Source: OPU3-GD-OMZ sp964515235
GTDB lineage: Bacteria; Pseudomonadota; Gammaproteobacteria; Methylococcales; Methylomonadaceae
Length of the DNA stretch: 16,420 nt
Reading direction: 5' to 3'
Assembly: GCA_964515235.1 (NCBI GenBank)
Contig: CAZEVO010000037.1
Span: 1-16,420 of the forward strand
The stretch's first letter is position 1. Every line of letters starts with the position of its first letter. The position numbers and the translations under genes are program-made. Below are positions 1-7,018 of the stretch, piece after piece. The notes below the pieces were generated by a model, which had not been told where the DNA came from, ran no database searches, and saw only the letters and a list, made by a program, of their open reading frames with translations.

Positions 1-53
1 AAACGAAGTCCTAGAATTTAACTGACCATGTGAGCTGATCACGCAAAGGTCTC
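1..53 (-). repeat. Left copy of 53-bp inverted terminal repeat (carB 3' end)
   Basis: These bases are an exact reverse complement of 16368-16420; identity stops abruptly at base 54. Bases 11-53 read on the minus strand as the last 13 codons and TAG stop of carB, so this is a fragment of carB lying 6 bases beyond the pxmB stop codon. A natural inverted repeat made from the end of a housekeeping gene, sitting exactly at both sequence ends, is unlikely. A shared k-mer at contig ends or an inverted chimera from amplification explains it better. Confidence 0.97.
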
Positions 54-59
54 ACTGAA

Positions 60-1373
60 TTAATTAAATTGAGGAATAACAGCGGCGCTAATGCTGGAGA
101 TATAGCGTTCACCGGTATTATCGATGAAAAATATTAGTCCGCCGAGGCGGCTATCAGCATCTTTAATGAGTCCGTCAAGCCTTTCGGTTTCCCACAAGCC
201 ATCAGTAGCACTTAATAATATCGTCCGTTGCTCACCAGGTTTAATTGGAGAAGGTTTATCTAAATGTAAATTTTCTGTAGCGATTAAGTTTTTTGTATGA
301 TTTGAGTTTAATTGCGCAATAGCAGAATTAAAGAAGTGGATGCCACCGGTTGAAAATTCACTCAATTGAATGGGATTACGACTGCCATTTCTTATTTTTA
401 AGTGAAGTCTCATTGCTCGTTTTGTAACAAGGTATTCAGCGCGTAGCGTTTCAACATTAATGATCCCAGTGTTGACTTGGGTAGTAAGTGGTGGAATTTG
501 ATCTAGTGCTGCCTGTAAGGGAATGGTGTTAGGGTATTTATTGACAGTTATAGTGTAAAAAACAAAGACTAATAGTGGAACACTGACTAAGATGACCTTA
601 CCGATAGTTCTGTCTGTAGGGGTGATAAGTTCATTCTCTAAACCTGCATTTAACATACGGTAACGGTCAATAAATAATGGACGACGAACCCACCAAAGTA
701 ACCAGGCGGTGGCCAATAAAGCCCAGAAACTATGCCAGAAAATACCATTATTAAGGCCAAATGTTTCCATATTTATATTTTCGCCATTAATGGTTTGAAT
801 CTGATTGCTAAAGTCACTGGCATTACCCGTAATCTCTAACCATGCTCCAGGGCCCATGACTTGTCCAGCATCTCGAAGATTAAAAAAAGGGTGAATGTGG
901 TAACGTCCTGGTAACCGACCTTTTACCACTACTTTAAAGTTATAATCACTACCCGGCTTGAGAGCTATAGAATTCATGAAGGGTTTTCCATTGAGGTAGC
1001 GTTCGGTACGAATCATAACTGGTCCAGGAGCTGAAATATTTAAGAATGATGCATCTGGTTTGGGAACGCTAATCGGCCAGTCTTCCGCAACATGAAATTT
1101 TCCAGTGACAGTTACTTCATTGTTAACGTTTAGTTTTTGCTCTGACCATTTGACGTCATACCATTGGATGGTGCGCATACGGACAAAGGGTTCCAGATTT
1201 TTTTCCCCGTGTGCCATTGCGGGTTGCAGAGTCAGGATGTAAATCGAAAAAAATAGACTTAGAAGCAAGAACACTTTTAGAAGACGATGTTGTCTTTTTT
1301 CTTTAATGAGGGTGTAAGAGACAGGCTGGATCGCTGCTTTACTCAATTGATGAAGTAAAATTGTTGTTTTCAT
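60..1373 (-). CDS. pxmB: Particulate methane/ammonia monooxygenase subunit B, pXMO type (PxmB)
   Basis: Periplasm-facing B subunit of a membrane copper monooxygenase that oxidises methane or a related small substrate together with the A and C subunits. The 437-residue protein has a long basic N-region, a hydrophobic stretch at about 33-50 and an AMA-HGEK cleavage site, giving a mature N-terminus at His55. By alignment from memory to Methylococcus PmoB (offset +22), His55, His159 and His161 match the three His ligands of the conserved copper site (His33, His137, His139). His94 matches His72, but Gln70 replaces His48 of the bis-His site. Two membrane segments (about 211-229 and 259-276) separate two cupredoxin-like domains. 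The start has a good AAGGA ribosome site and lies 11 bases after pxmA. The family is certain; the pXMO assignment rests on A-first gene order. Only 6 unique bases follow the stop before the terminal repeat, so pxmC is not visible. Confidence 0.88.
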   Translation of the reverse strand: MKTTILLHQLSKAAIQPVSYTLIKEKRQHRLLKVFLLLSLFFSIYILTLQPAMAHGEKNLEPFVRMRTIQWYDVKWSEQKLNVNNEVTVTGKFHVAEDWPISVPKPDASFLNISAPGPVMIRTERYLNGKPFMNSIALKPGSDYNFKVVVKGRLPGRYHIHPFFNLRDAGQVMGPGAWLEITGNASDFSNQIQTINGENINMETFGLNNGIFWHSFWALLATAWLLWWVRRPLFIDRYRMLNAGLENELITPTDRTIGKVILVSVPLLVFVFYTITVNKYPNTIPLQAALDQIPPLTTQVNTGIINVETLRAEYLVTKRAMRLHLKIRNGSRNPIQLSEFSTGGIHFFNSAIAQLNSNHTKNLIATENLHLDKPSPIKPGEQRTILLSATDGLWETERLDGLIKDADSRLGGLIFFIDNTGERYISSISAAVIPQFN

Positions 1374-1384
1374 CTTCTCTTCCT

Positions 1385-2137
1385 TTAGATTCTTTTAAGG
1401 TAGCGGGTGGTAGCAAACCATTTACCGATGTGCCACCACAAGGTGTACATCAGAGTGCAAAACAGTGCTGCGCAGAATGCGGAAAGTGGTGCTGCAATTT
1501 GGCCGTAAGTTCTTAAAGTCCCTCGTTCGATGATTCGAAGGTATTCAGGCATACCGGCACGGATGTATTGGAAACCGAACATATCAGCCAAGGTTAGCTG
1601 AGTGTTGCCGGCTTCAATGGGTAGGTGAAACATGGCGAAAATAGGCCAGTTACTGGGATAAAATAGTAATGCGAAGGCAGAGCCGCCGAAAATAGCGGTG
1701 ATAGTCAGGCTGTTGCTTAACATCAAGATAACATCTAAGACCAGTGCGCTGGGCAGCATTGTTGACGGTAGTACCATGTTGATGGGAAAAAAATTCCAGT
1801 AATGGTAAGCATAGACACGAGTAATCCAGGTACCTATTAATAAACAGGCAACGCATAGGGTTGCGCCTAAAGGCAAACGAAATTTGGTCCAGAGTACCGC
1901 TTGTACTGCCGCTGGAAAGGTAATGCCAATAAGGGGTGTGACTAGCGGCCACCACTGTCGGTCTTTCCAATCCAACCAAAAGTCCCAATCGCCAACTGTG
2001 AGAGCAAAGTGAAGATGAAAGGAGCCGATAAATAGAAATAGCGCTAGTACTAGAATGAGATAATCATAGGTACGGGTGATTCGTGCTTTTTCTCCAGTAT
2101 AGGGTTTAAACGTGGGGGGTGATGGCTGTTCTGACAT
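1385..2137 (-). CDS. pxmA: Particulate methane/ammonia monooxygenase subunit A, pXMO type (PxmA)
   Basis: Integral membrane A subunit (250 residues, close to the usual PmoA/AmoA length of about 247-275). Family hallmarks are GDWDFWLDWKDR near residue 50, TFPAAVQ, the FRLPLGATLCV stretch, FFPIN, FYPSNWPI and the C-terminal PEYLRIIERGTLRTYG. Several hydrophobic segments fit a seven-helix protein. The start is placed at the ATG giving MSEQPSPP, because a TTGGAG ribosome site sits 8 bases upstream; an in-frame start 33 bases earlier has no such support. It is the first gene of its operon: no C subunit precedes it and a divergent regulator lies upstream. Canonical pmo and amo operons are C-A-B, whereas pxm operons of gammaproteobacterial methanotrophs are A-B-C, so PxmA is preferred. 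A detached pmoA or amoA copy cannot be excluded without a phylogeny. Confidence 0.88.
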   Translation of the reverse strand: MSEQPSPPTFKPYTGEKARITRTYDYLILVLALFLFIGSFHLHFALTVGDWDFWLDWKDRQWWPLVTPLIGITFPAAVQAVLWTKFRLPLGATLCVACLLIGTWITRVYAYHYWNFFPINMVLPSTMLPSALVLDVILMLSNSLTITAIFGGSAFALLFYPSNWPIFAMFHLPIEAGNTQLTLADMFGFQYIRAGMPEYLRIIERGTLRTYGQIAAPLSAFCAALFCTLMYTLWWHIGKWFATTRYLKRI

Positions 2138-2258
2138 TACAATTGCTCCAACTAAGTTAACGGATAGCATCTACCGAAGATGGTTAAAAAAATGAGATAT
2201 CTATTTTTATGCATTACTGTGAATTTTAGATTATTATTTTTAGGATATGCAGTGCTAT

Positions 2259-2357
2259 CACAATAATAGGCTTATTAGGTTTTGAAAAATGATTAACTTT
2301 CATACTGTCATGGATATTATTCATGGTAAATTTAGTTTTAAACTTTGCACAATAATA
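2259..2357. promoter_or_regulatory. Divergent pxmA / lysR control region with a repeated 10-mer
   Basis: The AT-rich gap between the divergent pxmA and LysR-type gene contains the 10-mer CACAATAATA twice in the same orientation, at 2259-2268 and 2348-2357. An imperfect dyad, AATAA-5-TTATT, overlaps the first copy. LysR-type regulators usually bind AT-rich sites between themselves and a divergent target, so these could be operators. The base composition makes chance repeats likely. I saw no convincing sigma70 promoter in either direction. Confidence 0.2.
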
Positions 2358-2396
2358 AGGTAATTAGTCGCCTGAGTTAATTTGGAAATCACGATA

Positions 2397-2704
2397 ATGT
2401 CTGATTTAAGAAATTTCGATTTAAACTTGCTGGTGGCTTTTGATGTATTGATGCGGGAGTTGAATGTAACCCGTGAAGCCAAAAAAATGTTTATTACCCA
2501 ATCGGCAATGAGTCAGACATTACATAAATTGCGACAACAATTGGATGATCCGTTGTTAGTTAAGACATCATCAGTAGGAATGCGGCCAGCAAAGCGAACA
2601 TTAGCCTTGATTGCACTAGTTAGAACGCTATTGGCCGAAGCTGAACGACTCATCTAGGCGCCTTCCGAATTTGATCCGACGAGCAGTCGGCACAGTTTTG
2701 TGCT
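2397..2704 (+). pseudogene. LysR-type transcriptional regulator, interrupted by TAG and by the gap
   Basis: The N-terminus is a typical LysR winged-helix DNA-binding domain: FDLNLLVAFDVL, a helix-turn-helix around residues 20-45 with FITQSAMSQTLHKLRQQL, then DDPLLVKT and the start of the linker helix ending AEAERLI. The ATG at 2397 is chosen because GGAA lies about 10 bases upstream; a TTG 15 bases earlier is the alternative. The frame meets TAG at 2655-2657 after 86 residues. The same frame then continues as APSEFDPTSSRHSFVL, which is the normal start of the LysR effector-binding domain (FDP...SxRxF), up to the N gap. The reading frame is thus intact apart from one stop, explicable by a CAG-to-TAG change. 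It could be a real nonsense mutation, a sequencing error or strain variation. About two thirds of a full LysR protein is missing. Its divergent position suggests it once regulated pxm. Confidence 0.8.
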
Positions 2705-2804
2705 NNNNNNNNNNNNNNNNNNNNNNNNNNNNNNNNNNNNNNNNNNNNNNNNNNNNNNNNNNNNNNNNNNNNNNNNNNNNNNNNNNNNNNNNNNNNNNNN
2801 NNNN
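2705..2804. other. Scaffold gap of 100 N
   Basis: Exactly 100 N, the usual placeholder for a gap of unknown size. The LysR-type gene runs into it with about 200 codons still to come, so either the true gap is considerably longer or that gene is truncated. The bases after it (2805-3019) contain no long open frame and nothing I recognise. Confidence 0.98.
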
Positions 2805-3019
2805 GATAAATACTAAAGGATTTGGTCTAAGATGATAATGGGCTTTTGAGGGTATGTTTTTGTTACTTAGAGGAAGTGGTTTTGATGGTGTTATTAGCTA
2901 AGTCGTCTAAATGATAGGTTGTTGTGCTAGGCTATGGTCAACCCGTCGAGGTTGTTTTAATTGCTGTAATACCCTGTACTACAGTGGTTGTTAATGTTTT
3001 AGTTTGCACCAAAAAAGGT

Positions 3020-4693
3020 CTACACCGAATTACTTCGTAGCATTTCTTCGGCATGTGCCAAGGTTTGTTCAGTAATTGTGATGCCGCCTAACATTCGGGC
3101 AATTTCTTCGATTCGTTGCGTTGTTGTTAGGGTTGTGATGTTGGAAGCTGTTATATCGCTACTGTGTTCTTTGGAAACAAATAAATGGTGATGAGATTGT
3201 GAGGCAACTTGAGGTAAGTGTGTTACACAAATAACTTGACGTTGTTTTCCCAGTTGGCGTAATCGTTGACCGACAACTTCTGCAACACCGCCGCCAATTC
3301 CAGAGTCAACCTCATCAAAAATCATAGTTGGAATCGTTTTATCGTGACTGGTAGCAACTTGAATCGCAAGACTAATGCGTGATAGTTCACCACCTGATGC
3401 TATTCTTGCTAAGGGTTTAGCCGGTAATCCAGGGTTTGGGCTGACGAGGAAGCTGATCTCCTCTTTGCCGTGAGCGGTGACAGAATTGCTATTGGATGGC
3501 GAACATTCAATAATAAATTCACCGTGGTCCATGCCTAAGTTTTTTATTATTTCAGAAATTAACGTTTGTAGTGTGTTAGCTCCTTTTTGTCGTTGTTTAG
3601 ATAAGTTATCGGCTAAAAGGTGATATTGTTTTTCATGGGTGGTGAGCGTGGTCTGCAGATGCTCAATTTGGTTATTGTTGTCAATTAACGCGTTTAATTC
3701 AGTAGTGAGTTGTGTTGCTTTGTCAGGTAATGTCTCGGGGGTAATCGCATGTTTGCGGCACAGTGTATGGATAAGGTCTAATTGTTCTTCTAGTTGGGCT
3801 AGTCTTTGTGGGTCGATTTCTTGCGCTTCAAGAAAGTAGTTAAGGCCTCGGGCAGCTTCTGAAATTTGTAATTGCGCTTCTGATAAAAGAGCGGTCGTTT
3901 CGGAAAGTTCAGTAGCAACATCGCAAAGCGGCTCTAATTTGCTCAATGATTGGTTGATTAGGGCGAGAGCTGAATGATGTTCATCGTCGAATAAGTTGTT
4001 GAGTTGCTTTTGACCAACCGACAAAATCTGCTCAATGTTAGCTAGTCGGGTATGTTCAGAACTAATTGTTTCATAGTCATAGTTTTCCAGATCGAGCTGC
4101 TGTAGCTCGTTGAGTTGGAATTTCAGTAGTTCGGTGCGTTCAGAGAACTGTTGTTGGTTTCTTTGTTGTTGATTTATTTTTTCTTGGGTTGCATTCCAGC
4201 TCTGATGGATTGAGGCAACCTCGGATGCAAGGGATTCAGTGTTGGCATAAGTATCCAGAAGGTTTCGTTGTTCTTCGGGCTGTAATAATTTGAGGTGCGC
4301 GTGTTGGCCGTGTATTTCGACTAAATTTTTGCTGAGTTGCTGTAAGAGTTGTAGCGTGACCGGGCGATTATTAATGTATGATTTTGACGGTCCATCGTGA
4401 TTGATAATACGTCTTATTAAGCATTGTTGTTCGTTGTCAAGGTCGTTTTGTTCGAGCCATTTTTGTGCGACCAGAGCATCTGAAATATCAAAATCGAGAT
4501 TAATTTCAGCACGTTTACTACCCGGCCTAATATAACCAGGATCAGCACGGTCGCCGAGAGCCAGGCCTAAGGCGGTGAGTAAAATAGATTTTCCTGCGCC
4601 GGTTTCGCCAGTAAGAACTGACATGCCGTATTCAAGGTTTAAATCGAGTGACTCAACAACGGCTAAGTCCATTATCTTGATGTTTTGCAGCAT
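3020..4693 (-). CDS. recN: DNA repair protein RecN
   Basis: SMC-like ATPase acting early in recombinational repair of double-strand breaks in the cytoplasm. The 557 residues match the usual RecN length (about 550). Walker A is GETGAGKS at residues 29-36, followed by the N-terminal head through DRAD. The middle of the protein (about 150-380) is rich in Gln, Glu and Leu and fits the antiparallel coiled coil. The C-terminal head has the signature ASGGELSRISLAIQV, Walker B TMIFDEVDSGIGG and the switch VICVTHLPQVAS. It starts 10 bases after the nadK stop, so the two are probably co-transcribed; this pairing is common in gammaproteobacteria. No clear Shine-Dalgarno precedes the ATG, so translation may be coupled to nadK. 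In many gammaproteobacteria recN is SOS-controlled, but I saw no obvious LexA box here. Confidence 0.96.
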   Translation of the reverse strand: MLQNIKIMDLAVVESLDLNLEYGMSVLTGETGAGKSILLTALGLALGDRADPGYIRPGSKRAEINLDFDISDALVAQKWLEQNDLDNEQQCLIRRIINHDGPSKSYINNRPVTLQLLQQLSKNLVEIHGQHAHLKLLQPEEQRNLLDTYANTESLASEVASIHQSWNATQEKINQQQRNQQQFSERTELLKFQLNELQQLDLENYDYETISSEHTRLANIEQILSVGQKQLNNLFDDEHHSALALINQSLSKLEPLCDVATELSETTALLSEAQLQISEAARGLNYFLEAQEIDPQRLAQLEEQLDLIHTLCRKHAITPETLPDKATQLTTELNALIDNNNQIEHLQTTLTTHEKQYHLLADNLSKQRQKGANTLQTLISEIIKNLGMDHGEFIIECSPSNSNSVTAHGKEEISFLVSPNPGLPAKPLARIASGGELSRISLAIQVATSHDKTIPTMIFDEVDSGIGGGVAEVVGQRLRQLGKQRQVICVTHLPQVASQSHHHLFVSKEHSSDITASNITTLTTTQRIEEIARMLGGITITEQTLAHAEEMLRSNSV

Positions 4694-4703
4694 TGCTTTT
4701 TAA

Positions 4704-5588
4704 TTAGTTATGATAACCTGCACTCCAGTCTAGTTTTTCACGTAGGATATGGAAAAAATCATGTTTTTCTGGGTGCAATATGGTTATAGGATTAGGATCT
4801 TTCTTAATGATAATCTTATCGCTAATTAGTACCTCTGGGATTTCCACACTGTCGCAAGTAACGAGTGCATTTATTTGTTTTGTTTGGCAAAAACTAAGCT
4901 CAATTTCAGCGTCATCATTAATAACAATGGGACGATTAGTTAAGGTGTGTGGGTTGAGTGGTACTAGAACGAGTGCATTTAATGCGGGATGTAAGATCGG
5001 GCCGCCTGCGGAAAGAGCGTAAGCTGTTGAGCCTGTTGGTGTTGAAATAACCAAGCCGTCTGAGCGTTGTGAATTTAAATAGACGCCATTAATTTTAGTG
5101 ATTATTTCGATCATGCTGGGTGTTACCCAACGGTGTACGACGACTTCGTTGACGGCGGTATCTTCATGAATGGTGTCGCCATTACGAATGACTTTAGTGC
5201 GCAATAGATAGCGTTCTTCTTTAATAAAATTGCCATTTAAAATTGGGATGAGGTTAGAAGTCAATTGTTCGGGAGAAATATCGACTAAAAAACCAAGGCG
5301 ACCTAAGTTCACACCAATGAGTGGAATGTTATGGTGAGCGATTGTTCTAGCGCCGGTTAAAAAAGTGCCATCGCCGCCTACTGCGATTAATAAGTCAACT
5401 TTTTTTCCTAAGTTTTTCAGTTCGCAGGAGTGAGCTAGCTGTTGATCAATAAATTGAGCGCTATTGTCGTCAATCAGGACTTGATGACCATTGGAGCGCA
5501 GAAATTCACAAAGAATTTCTAAAGTGGTAGCAATGCTTGGGTCACTGGGTTTACCAAGGATGCCAATCTTTTTAAACTGAGAAAGCAT
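4704..5588 (-). CDS. nadK: NAD kinase
   Basis: Cytosolic kinase that phosphorylates NAD to NADP. The 294-residue length is typical (about 290-300). The catalytic GGDGT motif is at residues 71-75, followed by LIGVNLGRLGFL. The conserved NE pair is at 147-148 in AVNEVVVHR. The glycine-rich diagnostic stretch DGLVISTPTGSTAYALSAGGP spans 177-197, and NPHTLTNRP follows. The gene is divergent from hrcA and heads a two-gene unit with recN. The chosen ATG gives the standard N-terminus ahead of the first beta strand (KKIGILGKPSD); no good Shine-Dalgarno is seen before it. The neighbourhood (nadK-recN next to heat-shock genes) resembles the enterobacterial grpE/nadK/recN locus. Confidence 0.96.
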   Translation of the reverse strand: MLSQFKKIGILGKPSDPSIATTLEILCEFLRSNGHQVLIDDNSAQFIDQQLAHSCELKNLGKKVDLLIAVGGDGTFLTGARTIAHHNIPLIGVNLGRLGFLVDISPEQLTSNLIPILNGNFIKEERYLLRTKVIRNGDTIHEDTAVNEVVVHRWVTPSMIEIITKINGVYLNSQRSDGLVISTPTGSTAYALSAGGPILHPALNALVLVPLNPHTLTNRPIVINDDAEIELSFCQTKQINALVTCDSVEIPEVLISDKIIIKKDPNPITILHPEKHDFFHILREKLDWSAGYHN

Positions 5589-5620
5589 GTAACGGTGAAG
5601 GAATAAAAGAACTGCTTGTT

Positions 5621-5649
5621 ATTTTATACAAATAACTGAACTAACCCAA
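5621..5649 (-). promoter_or_regulatory. Possible sigma70 promoter for nadK-recN
   Basis: Read on the minus strand, TTGGGT and TAAAAT are separated by 17 bases, with the -10 about 33 bases before the nadK ATG. The -10 matches five of six consensus bases, but the -35 matches only three. Position and spacing are right, but the region is AT-rich and chance is a real alternative. Confidence 0.35.
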
Positions 5650-5735
5650 TGAAAATTTTAGATTAGTGAATGATTTAAATACAGAGCGTCAGGGGGTGAA
5701 ATGATTGATTTTTCACTATTTTTATTTAAACATTA

Positions 5736-5764
5736 TTGACATCGCCCGACTTACTGCTTATTCT
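5736..5764 (+). promoter_or_regulatory. Sigma70-like promoter of hrcA
   Basis: A perfect TTGACA at 5736-5741 is followed after exactly 17 bases by TATTCT (5759-5764, four of six consensus bases). The predicted transcription start, about 5771, falls just before the CIRCE element, which is the usual arrangement of HrcA-repressed vegetative promoters. No convincing sigma32-type promoter was found in this intergenic region. Confidence 0.75.
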
Positions 5765-5775
5765 TCTAGTGATAG

Positions 5776-5802
5776 TTAGCACTCTTGTTGATAGAGTGCT
5801 AT
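5776..5802 (+). promoter_or_regulatory. CIRCE operator (HrcA binding site)
   Basis: TTAGCACTC, nine spacer bases, then GAGTGCTAT. This matches the CIRCE consensus (TTAGCACTC-N9-GAGTGCTAA) at 17 of 18 arm positions; only the last base differs. It lies just downstream of the predicted promoter and 24 bases before the hrcA start. HrcA, matured by GroEL, binds CIRCE to repress transcription until heat stress titrates GroEL. Here it should autoregulate hrcA and any genes read through from it. Confidence 0.95.
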
Positions 5803-5826
5803 TTTTTTGGGTGAGGTAGGGTAGCG

Positions 5827-6876
5827 TTGTCAGATTTAAATGAGCGATCATTGCAGTTATTAAAATCACTGGTGGAAAAGTACATTAGTGAGGGGCAGCC
5901 TATTGGTTCTCGAGTATTATCAAAAGACAGTGCTTTGGACTTAAGTCCAGCGACAATACGTAATGTAATGGCGGATCTAGAGGGCTTGGGTCTTATTCAT
6001 TCACCCCATACCTCAGCAGGGCGTGTGCCGACAGTTTCCGGGTATCGATTGTTTGTTGATTCGTTGTTAACGGTTAAACCAATTAGGAATCAAGATGTTA
6101 AGGAGTTTCGCGATGGTTTTGGTTTAAATCCTGATAATGTTACTGATGTCATTGGTAATGCTTCGAAAATGTTGTCTAATTTTACTCATATGGCTGGCGT
6201 AGTCACGCTGCCTAGACAAGAAAGTGTTATTTTTTCGCATATAGAGTTTTTGGCTTTATCTGATCGTCGTGTTTTAGTGATCTATGTCACTAATCAACAA
6301 GAAGTTCATAATCAGATTATTTATACATCTCGTAGGTTTGAAGTTTCTGAGTTGCAACAAGCGGCTAATTATTTGAATTCAGTTTTTGAAGGTCGTCCTT
6401 TATCTGCCGTGCGTGATGCTTTGCTCAGAGGGTTGGATGAAGATCATGCTCAAATTAATTTGGCAATGCAAGAAGTTGTCGATATGGCAAAAGAGGCCAT
6501 TCATAAAGAGCAATCGGAAGAAGACTGTATTATTTCTGGGGAAACTAATTTGATGGGTTTTTCTGAGTTATCAGATATGACTAACCTGAAGGGGTTATTT
6601 GATGCTTTTAGTCAAAAAAGAAGTGTTATTCATCTGCTGGATCAATGTTTAGATAGTGATGGTGTACAGATTTACATTGGTGAGGAGTCCGGCTATAAAG
6701 TTTTTGATAAATGTAGTTTAGTGACCTCGTCTTATTCTGTTAATGATGAGGTCGTCGGGGTGCTTGGCGTTATTGGGCCAACTCGTATGGCATATGAAAA
6801 GGTTATTCCTTTTGTCGATGTCACTGCAAAATTATTGGGTTCGGTCTTGAATCAGAAATCTTCGTCCCCATCTTAA
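5827..6876 (+). CDS. hrcA: Heat-inducible transcription repressor HrcA
   Basis: Repressor of CIRCE-controlled chaperone genes. The 349 residues match the family length. The N-terminal winged-helix domain holds LNERSLQLLKSLVEKYISEGQPIGSR and the highly conserved LSPATIRNVMADLEGLGLIHSPHTSAGRVPT, followed by GYRLFVD. The C-terminal GAF-like dimerisation region ends with the conserved GVLGVIGPTRMAYEKVIP. The TTG start is chosen because GAGG and AGGG lie at 5813-5821 and no upstream in-frame start fits. It is the first gene of hrcA-grpE-dnaK-dnaJ and carries its own target operator 24 bases upstream, which supports both the gene call and autoregulation. Confidence 0.97.
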   Translation: MSDLNERSLQLLKSLVEKYISEGQPIGSRVLSKDSALDLSPATIRNVMADLEGLGLIHSPHTSAGRVPTVSGYRLFVDSLLTVKPIRNQDVKEFRDGFGLNPDNVTDVIGNASKMLSNFTHMAGVVTLPRQESVIFSHIEFLALSDRRVLVIYVTNQQEVHNQIIYTSRRFEVSELQQAANYLNSVFEGRPLSAVRDALLRGLDEDHAQINLAMQEVVDMAKEAIHKEQSEEDCIISGETNLMGFSELSDMTNLKGLFDAFSQKRSVIHLLDQCLDSDGVQIYIGEESGYKVFDKCSLVTSSYSVNDEVVGVLGVIGPTRMAYEKVIPFVDVTAKLLGSVLNQKSSSPS

Positions 6877-7018
6877 GGTTAGGGCAAGTAGATAAGTCCG
6901 ATTGTTTGAAATATAGATACCGTTGATTACCTTGTTTTCCTGACCATATGCCTGTTGGGTGCCAAGGAATTGCGTTTTTACAATGAATAGGTCGTACAAC
7001 AGTGGAGTTGGTAAAAGA

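Noticed and set aside
2138..2170. Eleven extra N-terminal residues for the A subunit from an upstream start
   Set aside because: A TTGGAG ribosome site lies in front of the ATG at 2137 and would be inside the longer reading frame; the shorter form also fits the family N-terminus.
2948..2975. Imperfect stem CTGT-ACT-ACAG as a recN terminator
   Set aside because: The stem is only four pairs plus a bulged extension and no T run follows on the recN strand.
6905..6949. Sigma32-like elements before grpE (TTTGAAA and GACCATAT)
   Set aside because: The spacing between the two elements is 30 bases, far from the usual 11-16, and the -10 match is partial.
6959..7018. N-terminal extension of GrpE from GTG 6959 or ATG 6983
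   Set aside because: The extra residues are basic and unlike the acidic start typical of GrpE; GGAG supports the ATG at 7019, although 6983 cannot be fully excluded.
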